From Halichondria panicea (lineage: Eukaryota; Porifera; Demospongiae; Suberitida; Halichondriidae), in assembly GCF_963675165.1 (NCBI RefSeq), contig NC_087385.1, forward strand, positions 3,038,501 to 3,102,500: DNA of 64,000 nt, given 5' to 3'. A program made the position numbers and the translations under genes. A model generated the notes under the pieces. It was not told the origin of the DNA. It ran no database searches and worked only from the letters and a program-made list of their open reading frames with translations. Below, piece after piece: positions 1 to 9,823 of this stretch. Each line of letters starts with the position of its first letter. The stretch's first letter is position 1.

Positions 1-2857
1 ATGTACAGTCAGTGCATGTAGGTATATACCGTAGAGTTTTCTTCTGGTAATATGCTTAGGGGACGGGATTAATTCCTTTACAAGCTCGAAATGTAGCCAC
101 GTAGTATTATATAGTCTCAAAATTTCTTTGTTGGTTCTTTCGGTTTCTCCCAGGTATAGCAAACGTGACATTTCTGCTAGAGTTTGTAGCAAAGTACACA
201 CTTTCTCGGCTACTAAGTGAATGAGTATTAGTATTAGTCGATAGTCGGCTCCAGTTTTCTTTAAATCTGCTTCTAATAGTTGTTTGTAGTGTGTCTTGAT
301 GGCAGGGTCCAGAATTGAAGGGAGTTCAGTAATCACGAATCACGTTGTTGATGTGTCCTTTTAAATCATGCAGGGGTTCACAATCAAGTACTTGGTATAA
401 GTCTAGGTTTAGCTGTCCCAAAGGGTTGTGGATGAGCAGGGATGGTACTCTTGGGATGGTACTCTTTGAACGCCTTCAAGAGCCTGATGAAGTGTTTGTT
501 GTAGGTCTTTCTTTGTAGTTGCACTGGTGTATACATCTCGGTTACGTAGTTCGTCCTTAATTTCCTCCTTGCATCAAGAGGTCTTACTACAAGGTCTTAC
601 TACACCAGCCTGCTTTTTCCTAAAATATTAAGGAATGAAAGTTTACTGACTTATACATGTGAGAAATTATGCTCAATACATTCTGTGTATGCGTGTGTGT
701 GTATTATTGTACCATTGCAGTCTGTTACAATAATGTTGCTATTCTACATAGTTGGCTCTGCACTGTTGCCCGCCTATTCATTGAAATAATTTTCCTATAC
801 CTAGTAACAGAGTGGTTGCCAGGCATAAACGTTAAGGCATGTTTCCGAAATGTGCCCTTATGGAGCAAACTAATAATGTTCAGTACAGTAAAATATTTAG
901 AGCTATTTTAGGATTTTGGTTAAGAACAATATCTCCTCTAACTTTAAAAAAAAATTTTTGATCTGAAAATTTTTTTGTATAGCCGTTACAAGGCAGCCAT
1001 TGAATTTTTTCATGCTGTTTTTGTATGCGGATAGAACTTGGAACATTAGTTTCTCAAAACGGTACGTCAATACTGTCCCCCTTTCACCTGAAAATATTTT
1101 GGGGTAGGAAGGTGCAAAGTGAGTGATACTGTAATCAATTTGAAGCTTTAAGCACTGCTTTATTTAATTAAGCAATAAAATACAATTAATTAGTTTGCTC
1201 CATAAGGGTTGTTTTCCTAGGCCCTGTCACAAATGATTATGCGACAGTAAATGTATTTACCCTTTGTTGCTGTTGTTTGTATGTCTTGTAGATCCTTCCA
1301 CTTTCAGGTAAAGCAGTGCCCTAGGTCGTCCATGCGTTGAGCAGAACAACCGCAGGAAATCCTCCCCCTTGCTGACATCCTCTTTCAAATTGTGCTGCAG
1401 GCTTATCTCCATAGCAGGCTTATCTCCATAAAAGAACATCAGTTGGTCTTGTACTTGCACTCCATTGCTACATGTAAGTGGTGAGTGTGTGGTCTGAATA
1501 CAAGTTAATCTGTCCGTTATCAACCCCACTTGGTCTTCTGTACTCGATGAAGACATTGCTAATATATGGACCTCAGGCTCCTCAACAAACGCCTGAATAT
1601 TTTTGACTTGAGAAGTTGTTGGTATTTTTGCGTCTGGTTTAAATACTGCCGTGTCATATAATATTTTTGCTGTCACAAGAATGTATCCGTGGCCTAGTAT
1701 TGTTGCGTGATCATGCCATACGGCAATTGTACGAGTTCGTTCAGATTTTTTTAGTTTTTCTCTTAGATTTTGAAGGCTTGTATCATGTGTATCATGTGGT
1801 AGTCTGATGTTTTTTTGCCGTCAATTCCTCGGTCAATTGAATAGCAGACATTTCTCTATCCGTATGCAAGTGCATATATTTCCGTATTAGCTTTTGTCGA
1901 ATGTCTGTCAGAGGAATTTTTCTACCGTAAACTGTGCTTTCGCTTTTAGTTACAGTACCATTTGATGTGTTGTATTTTGTTATTGTGCATAGGTGGCATT
2001 GTTCGCCTAGTGTTAGCTCGCCTGTTGTTATCATCTTTGTCCAATCTTCTTTTATTTTTGCAGGAGTTAAATGAGATGGAACGGAAATATCTTTCCCGGG
2101 CATTTTTCTTGTTCCGGACTGGCGACTATCTAGTTGACGACTGTTTCTTTCAGCAAACTCCTTAACTACCTGCCCATTGTTTTCTCTAGCAAACTTGCTC
2201 CACTTAATTTTTGTGTCGTTCGGAAATGATCTTAAGTCCTCGAGTACATTTTCCTTGTCCCATGTTGCATTTTCGAATGAGGGTGAATGTTTTCAGCTTT
2301 GGTGCACTACTTTCCACCCTGGTCTGTTTAGCTTGTGGGGTCTCAAACGACTGTGACAGTCGTAATCGTTTATAGCTTTGCATAGAGTTTCCTTCTGCAA
2401 GCACAGTTAGAGAGTCAGCTCTATCTCTTCTTTTTTTTTGGCTTAGCTTGTAGCTGTGAGCCAGGTAATTTGTGAATGAGTGGCCATATTGTTTTTCAAA
2501 TAATGGTTGGAGATCAGCCAAAATCTCTCTTGTAGCATGTGTTTCTTCCTTCCCGTTGATTGCTGCACTTAGCGTAGTTGCTACGTCCTTTGACAACTCA
2601 GATTTCTTCCCTGGATAGGCGTTCTGTAGTGTCGTGTGTAGAATCGCACATTCTTTACAATTGGACAAGGTGTGGCGTTTTTGCGAGGAATTAGACAGCT
2701 GGCTTCCATTTGAAAATGCTAAATGTTTGGAGATACTCCATTCGTTTCTCCCTGCACTTCCATTTAGTGAACATAGTAGACATTTTCTTTCTGTTCCTTT
2801 CAAATAGGGATTCTCTGTGGCCATACATATCGGGGTCCACACCGTAGTCTGTAACAC
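1..2857 (-). pseudogene. Degenerate uncharacterised transposon protein (left copy, truncated by window start)
   Basis: Open segments on the minus strand run in the order 2857-2204 (217 codons), 2103-1792 (103), 1676-1257 (139) and 336-1 (continuing outside). The first segment starts with a CLLC pair followed by a CKEC pair, suggesting a zinc-binding N-terminus. The third contains FFYGDKPA, and the last begins a region whose full version lies in the right copy. From memory these match a widespread uncharacterised repetitive protein family of sponge and cnidarian genomes; I cannot name its transposase class. The segments lie in different frames and are separated by stops, so this is a relic. 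The product is unknown. Confidence 0.5.
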
Positions 2858-4489
2858 AGAATTGTGAGTGGCATTATTTTTACAAATCCCCCCATATATT
2901 CATTAGTATCCCACTTATGGCTGCATTTTACCAACCTGGGAATAATTCTTGGAACGCTTTGGTCGCTTTGGTTTCCTGTCTCTAATGGCGGACCGGGCAT
3001 ACCCACAGTTGAATTTTATCTCTGCTGGAATTTATCTCTGCTGGAACGGCTGGAGTAGTATATATAATTATAGGCACGTATATACTGTCGTTATTCATGT
3101 ATTGTATTTATTGTATTGTGTACAATAATGAAATGTTTTGCTGCTGCAATTATTTACCTTGGTGGCTGCTTATGAGGTTTTGAGGTTTGAGAATCTTGAC
3201 AACACTTGAACTTGAACAATTGGTGTAATAGCACAATTGGTGTAATAGCAATGCCAGGTGCCAGCCTTTGTATTCTGCGCGGAGAATCACGTGCCGTATT
3301 TAACCTTTGACCGCATAATTTTCTCCTAGTATGTTAAAGTTGTGCTCGGGACCTGTGCTAGAACGGTGTGATCTAAAGAATTAGAGGCATATATCTACTT
3401 TATAGAATCCCAGCCAGCTAGAGCGCAAGAGGTAAATATCCATGTAAGAAGAATTAGGAACGTTGAATTAGGTTTAATTATTGATTTTGACACCCTTTCT
3501 TACCACACCAGAGTATGCTATTCACTAGCAGCATGCGCCCTGGTAGTTTTGCAGTTTTGCAGTACAGGTTATTGTGTTGATGTGTAACATGCAAAAAGCA
3601 AAAGTGATTAAATGTACACATTTTCCTGAGGTAAAAAACTTCATGACCACCAGTTACTTGTACCTTAGTCACATGACAATCATCTGACTAATTTATATTC
3701 ATAGATTGTCAAATTTGATTACAGCATTGAATGACAGGATAAAAATGACATTAAAATAAACAACTCAAAAGTTATATGCTAAAATCGTTTTTGTACATGG
3801 TAATGCACCTCTGAGATGACACAGTTTACTCTTTAGAGCGTCTACTGATGTAAAAACTTCGATGTCGTTGACCAGTACTTCACCTCCTTTGTTCTTTGGA
3901 TTAATGATCTTCAATACGTATGTAGCAGAATCACCATCACCACCACCACCGCACACATACAAGGCAATCAATCAATTGCTGGGCCATGGGAGGGGTACGG
4001 GTGGTGTACGTGTGGAGGTTAAAAGTGGGGGACTATCTAAGAATATAGGCCTAGAGTTAACTAGACATCTAGATCTAGCCTGCACAGAAACACTTGCTAC
4101 ACGGCCAGACACACATGGTTGAGACTGAGAAATGGCCGCAGAAGATTGGCTTTCCTCAGCGAAGATTATATCTGTACAAAGAGCTTCAGAAGAAAAAAAT
4201 GTTGAGTACAATTTGAAGAGTGGCGTGCGTGTATTGTGCGTGTATTGAGTATTGACTGTTGACTGTTAATGTATGTATGTTACTGTTAATGTATGTATAT
4301 ATGATGGGCCATGCGGAGTCAAGTCTATGTGCTGTATCCACTATCCAACCATTGCACTTTGAACTTGTCACACTGTTTAGACCTTCCTGTATGATATGCA
4401 CAGGGCTAGGGACTGTATTAAATCTTCATCTTCATATTCTTTCAAATAGCTATCAAATAGATACCTGTACGTGGTGGATTGAGCAGTTA
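2858..4489. other. Non-coding stretch inside the left direct-repeat copy
   Basis: No gene is recognisable. Local tandem duplications are present, for example a 17-bp unit (acaattggtgtaatagc) repeated around 3217-3250, a doubled ttttgcag at about 3547-3562 and a doubled atgtatgttactgtta-type unit near 4263-4294. The right copy differs here by a 9-bp and a 6-bp insertion. Confidence 0.6.
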
Positions 4490-5189
4490 TCCATAATCAG
4501 TGTCTGTCAGGGAATGGTTGAGTAACTGCTTCTCTCACAAAGTCTACAAATTTTTCACCATTGTTTGAACCAGAAGAAGTTAGTTCATAAGCCTCATAAG
4601 CCTCAACACCCTCAGATGAACACCCTCAGATGACATAGCAACCACCACGTGTAAAAAGTTGTGTACAAACAGCTCTTATAGCATACCCAAACTTGCGCAG
4701 CTGATCTCTTCTGTCTGTACCAGTTTCATCCACCCATACAAAAAAATCTCGAGGATACTGCAACATATTAGCCATGAATGCTGCTCTATGTTCAAGTGAT
4801 CTTTGCTTTGGTCAGCTTCTTCCTGTTTCGATGGATTACCTTGCACACACACTCTTACTCCCGTTACTTCAAAAATAGACTTCGTGAAGGTATATTGCTG
4901 GATTCTCACAAATCAATCCAATGATATAAATCTCATGTAAATTATCTAGCTTCCTCAACTCATATCTTTCAGCTCTCTTCAAGGGAGCAACATCACCAGT
5001 TGATTCATACAATCTGTGAGCTGTACCAACTGCAATCTGAAGCCTGTAGGCAATCTCTTTATAAGTGAGACCCATTCCTATTCTCTGCCAAACAACCCTC
5101 CAGCCAATGTCAGTGGAGTAAGCAGAAGGCTCGGCAGAAGTCATATTATCTGTAGTCGTATCTGTTTTTTGAATCACGGAAACGATCAC
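4490..5189 (-). pseudogene. Tc1/mariner-type (IS630-like) transposase fragment, left copy
   Basis: The minus strand from 5189 encodes a paired-like helix-turn-helix segment (GWRVVWQRIGMGLTYKEIA) followed by the linker LDNLHEIYIIGLICENPAIYLHEV typical of Tc1/mariner-like transposases of invertebrates. After a frame change near 4880 a second frame gives the catalytic-core strand WVDETGTDRRDQLRKFGYA, which carries the second catalytic Asp of the DDE triad, and then a downstream piece before the reading frame is lost. The first catalytic Asp region is disrupted and no complete triad can be read. It is therefore a non-autonomous relic. Terminal inverted repeats were not found. Confidence 0.75.
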
Positions 5190-5226
5190 GAATATTCGAA
5201 GTCAAGAGCGAATGTACTCCAGCATG

Positions 5227-7380
5227 TACAGGTACAATTGCAAAGCTCTCATGGATTTTATAGGACTAACAGCTATGCAATCAAAGTAACAACAAATTGG
5301 AGACTCACCTTTTTGTCCGGTCAATGCAGCTGGTAGCATACTTGAGTACCATGGTACCAGGCCCACATGCAACTATAGGATTATAGTAGCAGTATCTAGT
5401 TATTGTGCCCTACAGCTACATGCTATAATAGTATAAAGGCACACTACATACATTCAAAGAAGTATTTTGAGCTTACCTACAACTTGCTTACATCGTAGAT
5501 CCAGCTTTTTAACATGTCCTCTTGGCTATAAGCTTAATCTGTTTTACTCTAATTTACTCTAATGCTACAACAAACACTAGCTAGCTAGCTACTTTTAATT
5601 TTAGCTACATTTCTTTTCAAATAATTACTTCAACTTGGGTGTGGCCTACTATAATTAGCACACGCACGTGACTTAGAGACCACGCCCCATTAAATTGAAG
5701 TACAAATTAATATTGATTTCCTTAGATACATTGAGCTCAATGTGGGTGTGGGTGGTTCAAACAGCGGTGGTTTTGGGAATCCCCAGCATCTGTGTCAAGA
5801 AAACCTGCGTCAGTACACCTGGTTTTGGGACGCCCCCCGAATCAAACCAACATATGTACTGCGAGTTTGCACTTCGATGCTGGAAGACCCTTTCTTTCGT
5901 AGACACCTCAGTAATCTGGGTGGAGGGAATCTGGGTGGAGGGTGATGTGATGAGTCAGAATAGCAATCATGTGTTTAAATGTCGACTGTGATGTTCCTAC
6001 TTGTTTTGGGTCGCTAAGGGACTCAAAGTAACCTTGGTAACTTATTGGTTTAATCATGTGATGGTGTTAGCCTGTAAGAATCCTTGGAGAGTGGTCGATG
6101 ATAGGGTCCTTGGTCCCCTTTCCCTACTGTTTAATGCAGACACCTCAGGGTTAATAGGTTAAGGTAGAGGATTCTCATTTTGAGGTTTGTATCACACTTT
6201 ATAACACTAACACTTTAACGGTAACACAACAACACAATGGCAGCACATAATTGCAAGACACTTTGTCTTGAATCCTTTTCTTCCTCTTTTCCATGGGGAG
6301 AAACTGTTCGCACAGCCAAAGACCTGGCGTCGTGTTGGAACGTATGCCTTCTCTGAACTACTCTACTGGGCTCAGGGGTTAGGGTACCTACTGGTTGTTT
6401 CCGTCCCGTCCCGTCCTATTGATTATTATGTTACAACAATGATAGTCGTCTCAGCCTCCACAAGTTGGAGTATTGATGCAATCACACCCTATGGAATCGA
6501 ACGCTGTAACAGAGACAAACCTGAACCGTTCGCCAACTCATGTCGTCGTGATCGTTGACAACCTGCCCCGCACCTCACCTTCTAGGTGACACACCTTTTA
6601 ACAACCCTAGCACATTCCCTAACCTCGTGATACAACTTCTCGTAGTCCGCGGGGCTGTGGTTGTGGTGGACATCCAATAATCTTTATCTAACACTACATG
6701 ACAACTATAACCCTATATATAGGAAAGAAGAAAGGAACAGTCTTGTACTCTTCTCTTAACAAATATTCTCGTAATTCTAATTAGAGCACGTCGTGTTGCA
6801 ATTGTTGGTCAAGAGACAAGATTTGTGAGATAATTCTTGTTTATAAGGGTTAGGCTCTGTACTATAGTGCCGACCAGAAGTGAGGATCAGGTTAGGGAAT
6901 GTATTTGGGTTATTTGGTTAGGTTAATTTCTAAAGGCTGTGAAGAGAATGTGTGCCACTTAGAAGCCGTGAACCGGAGGCACAGAATCCAAGTATTATGA
7001 ATGAATAACGGAGATAAATAAGATGAATGAATAACGGCTGCTTGTCCTAAGTTCTTGTATGTTTTGGTCTCCAGCTGTCGAAGTAGAGAGAGAAATTGTC
7101 GCCGTGTCGTCGTCAGTGTACTTTCGTCTTGTTGTCTCCCAGGTCTTCTTTGTCTTTGGAGCTCCTCAGCGTGGCGGTGGTGGTGGTGATTTCCTCTTTG
7201 CCTTCTTCTTAGCAGGTTCAGCAAAGTGTGAGGTAGAGTCAGACAGGACCGTTGGGTCGACCTCGTGAGGGAACCTTCCTTCACAGAGTATTGAGGATTG
7301 GCTGTGCGCCAGGTCCGGCTGCTGGCCCTAGTCGGTTTTCAATCCAAACTTGTTGAAGACGTCTCTGGGTGAACTTGTCA
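5227..7380. other. No recognisable gene
   Basis: The stretch is AT-rich with no convincing long ORF. A 97-codon ORF at 6268-6558 has no recognisable domain and is probably chance. Small tandem duplications include gaatctgggtggaggg doubled at about 5912-5942. A TATATATA-like box lies near 6714. A 12-bp inverted repeat (7324-7335 with 7386-7397) lies at the right edge. The minus strand at 7260-7000 has a lysine-rich reading frame (PAKKKAKRK) interrupted by a stop, which could be remnant 3' sequence of the exons described next. Confidence 0.5.
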
Positions 7381-7388
7381 TATGCCGA

Positions 7389-7508
7389 CTAGGGCCAGAA
7401 CGAACATGGCCTGTCTACGTCGACAGCATCTTGTGCTCCTTGAACACCGTTCGTGTACTGCCGCTTGTTCTCCCACTCCATGCCTGCCCACTCCATGCCT
7501 GCCACGAT
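7389..7508 (-). CDS. Putative terminal exon of an unidentified minus-strand gene
   Basis: A good acceptor (cccctacag) precedes an open segment in phase 0 that ends at a TAG (7387-7389 on the plus strand). It contains an in-frame 15-bp tandem duplication giving AGMEW twice. With the exon at 7565-7685 it forms a continuous frame across a short intron of about 56 bp that starts GT and ends AG. The product is unidentified. It could be a host gene or an old transposon ORF, since local sequences of this kind are often repetitive in sponges. Confidence 0.35.
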   Translation of the reverse strand: MVAGMEWAGMEWENKRQYTNGVQGAQDAVDVDRPCSFWP

Positions 7509-7564
7509 CTGTAGGGGTGTAGGGGTTAAGGTGAGGAAAAGTACTGAGTTAATATGATATGTAC

Positions 7565-7685
7565 CTGTAGCAGGTGGTGCACAGCCGAGTCGTTGGCCAC
7601 GCTTCTAAACATCTCCCACATCTTGGGACACTCGACGAGGGCCACAACGTCCTTCATTTCCACCCGTGACTGGGTGGCACGTTTC
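7565..7685 (-). CDS. Putative internal exon (121 bp) of an unidentified minus-strand gene
   Basis: The segment is bounded by an acceptor (atcag before 7685) and a donor (CTACAG then GTACAT at 7564). It is open for 40 codons in the phase that joins the next exon, with a protein-like composition (EMKDVVALVECPKMWEMF). The composition is more GC-rich than its surroundings. I do not recognise the family. Sequence on the same strand at 8050-7720 (a CPVVGCNSKP segment and following broken frames) may represent an earlier exon, but it contains stops. Confidence 0.4.
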
Positions 7686-8290
7686 CTGATTGTGATAATT
7701 ACATAGCATAATAATTATGATGTGTCAAATCTATACCGTCCTTCCGCCATGGGTCCGTCCGACATTCTGACGGAGAACTCCATGACCATTTCGTTGGCTT
7801 CTTCCGCTCTGCAGCCACTTCTTAAAGAACCTAGGAAAGGGTGACTCGGAGACCTGGTCGGGTTGGACAGCAGAGCGGGTTGGACATGGTGGTCCACTTC
7901 TTCTGCTGTCTGGTGACGTTGAGCTGCGGTATGCCAATCTCTGCCTCTCACAGCTCTTTTCAGCAGGTCCAACCTTTACTCCGTCGAGTACTTGGGGGTG
8001 CTTGGCCGGGTTTGCTGTTGCAACCTACAACAGGGCACTTTCTGTGAAACCTGACTGCCGACGTACGTACGTACATGTGTATTTAGTTAGCATGTGTGTG
8101 TGACTCATCACTGCTGAGGGTCATCGTCACTCGCGGTTGTCAGGGGTTTTGCTCGGAGGAATTGGCAATGCATGTGTAACGTGTAACTAACGTCTTCATC
8201 ATCCGCATCATCATCATCATCACTCTGTTTGTATAGTAACTCTGTTTATAAACTAAACGAACGGTATATATGCAAGTATTTGTGCCTAAC

Positions 8291-8308
8291 CTCATCAACA
8301 TCAAGGAT
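8291..8308 (-). CDS. 3' remnant of an exon split by the BEL/Pao insertion
   Basis: On the minus strand these bases continue, without a frame break, the open segment found at 14320-14268 on the far side of the retrotransposon if the element and one copy of the 5-bp target duplication are ignored. A donor-like GAG/GTTAGG follows at 8290. See the companion fragment at 14268-14320. Confidence 0.35.
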
Positions 8309-8497
8309 TGTTGGACAATTTCATTGGCTATCTATTTATAGTTTACTGTCATTACGTAATGTTATGTATGCCATGTGCGTTGAGAAGTATCTCACTGCAA
8401 AAATCGAAATAAGTGTTAACGTTTGAACTATCTAATATAATCCTAGTCAGCAGTAGCACCTCAGTGCATGGAATAGCTCTCTCTCCGAAATATTACA
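8309..8497 (+). repeat. 5' LTR of BEL/Pao element (189 bp)
   Basis: Starts TGTTGGACAATT and ends GAAATATTACA, thus TG...CA. It matches 14075-14267 except for a 4-bp indel in a GTTA run (three bases after AAATAAGT). The LTR is short for a BEL element. No clear TATA box was assigned. Confidence 0.95.
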
Positions 8498-8514
8498 TGG
8501 TCCTTCGAACCGGA
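8498..8514 (+). promoter_or_regulatory. Primer binding site, tRNA-Tyr type
   Basis: TGG follows the LTR end directly and the next bases read TCCTTCGAACCGGA. The complement ends CCGGTTCGAAGGACCA, which matches the acceptor stem and CCA of eukaryotic tRNA-Tyr (remembered as CCGGCTCGAAGGACCA) with one mismatch. Confidence 0.7.
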
Positions 8515-8578
8515 TAGAGCTACTAAGCTGTGAAGAGCCGTTTAGAGAAACTTCCAAAATTGAAGAACGTGACCTCCA

Positions 8579-9823
8579 ATGGCGGAAGAACTAACGCGGA
8601 AGAGGAGAGTGAGAGGCGGCCACAAGGCGTCCGCCACTAGGATAATGACAAGAGTAGAGGAGATGCTGAGCTCTGGAGATGAACCACAACGAGCTGTGTT
8701 GAACCAGTTAAGCATGAGCCTCAAGGAGAAGCTGGAGGAGATTAAGCTACTGGATGCTGAGATTCTGACGCTTGTGGGAGATGATGAACTGGAGGATGAG
8801 ATTGGGCGAGCTGACCACTACAAGGAGCGTGTCTACGCCAGCCTGATCGAGATTGAGGCTCCAGTGACATCTTGGGTCCCTGCAAGGACTACACCCGCAA
8901 TGGGCTATGCCAGCAGTAAGGTCAGACTACCTAAATTATTGATTAAGCCTTTCAATGGGATTTTAACTCAATGGACTCCCTTTTGGGACTCGTATAAGTG
9001 TGCAATTCATGAGAACCCCGAGCTTTCAAAGGTTGATAAGTTTAATTATTTGAGGTCTATGGTGTCTAATACGGCCCTCGAGGCAATATCTGGTTTGACC
9101 CTCACAGATGCTAATTATGACGAAGCGATCGATCTATTGCAAAAGCGATTTGGTAATAAACAACTTATCATAAATAAACACATGGAGCAATTGCTACATG
9201 TCGATGGGGTGGCCTCCCAGAATGATACCAAAGGGATCAGACAATTGTACGATGTGATCGAATCGAACGTACGAAGCCTCAAATCGTTAGGGGTCAGTGC
9301 CGAGTCGTATGGATCGTTGTTATCATCTGTTTTAATGAGTAAGCTACCGTCCGAATTGAGATTAATCGCTAGTCGAAAGTTTGGAGACAGTGAAAGTTGG
9401 GATTTTACAGAGCTATTGGGTGTAATTGAAGAGGAGGTTCAGGCTCGAGAACGGTCAACAACACGGGCGAATTCTGAACCTACGCGGGGAACTGAAACCC
9501 GTCGACCAAAGGAACACCCGACTGGAGCGGCACTATTTACCGAGACCACCACACTCAAATGCTGCTTTTGTGAACGAGAGCATGCTTCGCAAGATTGTCG
9601 AACGGTTGCAAGCATTGAGTCTCGTCGCGAGGTTATCAGAAGAACTGGTAGATGCTACATATGTCTTGGAAAGGGGCATGTGTCCCGGAACTGCCGCAGC
9701 CGAATCAAGTGTCGTAGTTGCAAAGGAAGGCACCATGTCGCGATATGTTCAGGCCAACCTAGGCGAAAGGCACCAGAAAAACAAACAACAGGAATCACCT
9801 CGTACAGGAGGGCTCGACCCTGA
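8579..9823 (+). CDS. gag: Gag protein of BEL/Pao element
   Basis: A 414-codon ORF starting at the first ATG after the primer site. The N-terminal third is charged and helical. The middle (about residues 110-290) is the retrotransposon Gag/capsid-type region (LPKLLIKPFNGI, followed by YLRSMVSNTALEAISGL). The C-terminus has cysteine motifs: CCFCEREH..C, then a true CX2CX4HX4C knuckle (CYICLGKGHVSRNC), then CRSCKGRHHVAIC. These bind the genomic RNA during particle assembly. It ends in a frame different from pol (the pol frame is +1 relative to gag), so expression of pol needs frameshifting, or the copy has an indel near 9800. Confidence 0.85.
   Translation: MAEELTRKRRVRGGHKASATRIMTRVEEMLSSGDEPQRAVLNQLSMSLKEKLEEIKLLDAEILTLVGDDELEDEIGRADHYKERVYASLIEIEAPVTSWVPARTTPAMGYASSKVRLPKLLIKPFNGILTQWTPFWDSYKCAIHENPELSKVDKFNYLRSMVSNTALEAISGLTLTDANYDEAIDLLQKRFGNKQLIINKHMEQLLHVDGVASQNDTKGIRQLYDVIESNVRSLKSLGVSAESYGSLLSSVLMSKLPSELRLIASRKFGDSESWDFTELLGVIEEEVQARERSTTRANSEPTRGTETRRPKEHPTGAALFTETTTLKCCFCEREHASQDCRTVASIESRREVIRRTGRCYICLGKGHVSRNCRSRIKCRSCKGRHHVAICSGQPRRKAPEKQTTGITSYRRARP

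Larger units (their letters stand above)
1..5226. repeat. Left copy of a >5.2-kb direct repeat (58.76-kb spacing)
   Basis: Position 1 aligns with 58760 and the match continues to the end of the window (5226 with 64000). The offset is 58759 at first, rises to 58768 after a 9-bp insertion in the right copy near 61733 and to 58774 after a 6-bp insertion near 63036. Only three substitutions were noticed (near 2325, 3640 and 4498), so the copies are almost identical. Both copies hold the same broken transposon protein and Tc1/mariner fragment. Neither outer boundary is visible. This may be a tandem segmental duplication, a circular-contig overlap, or two haplotypes joined by assembly. Confidence 0.95.

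Noticed and set aside
2750-2857. First exon of mitochondrial ribosomal protein S18C (ENPYLKGTERKCLLC)
   Set aside because: The frame continues for 190 codons with unrelated sequence, and the rest of the S18 domain is absent; the surrounding frames fit a repeat protein better.
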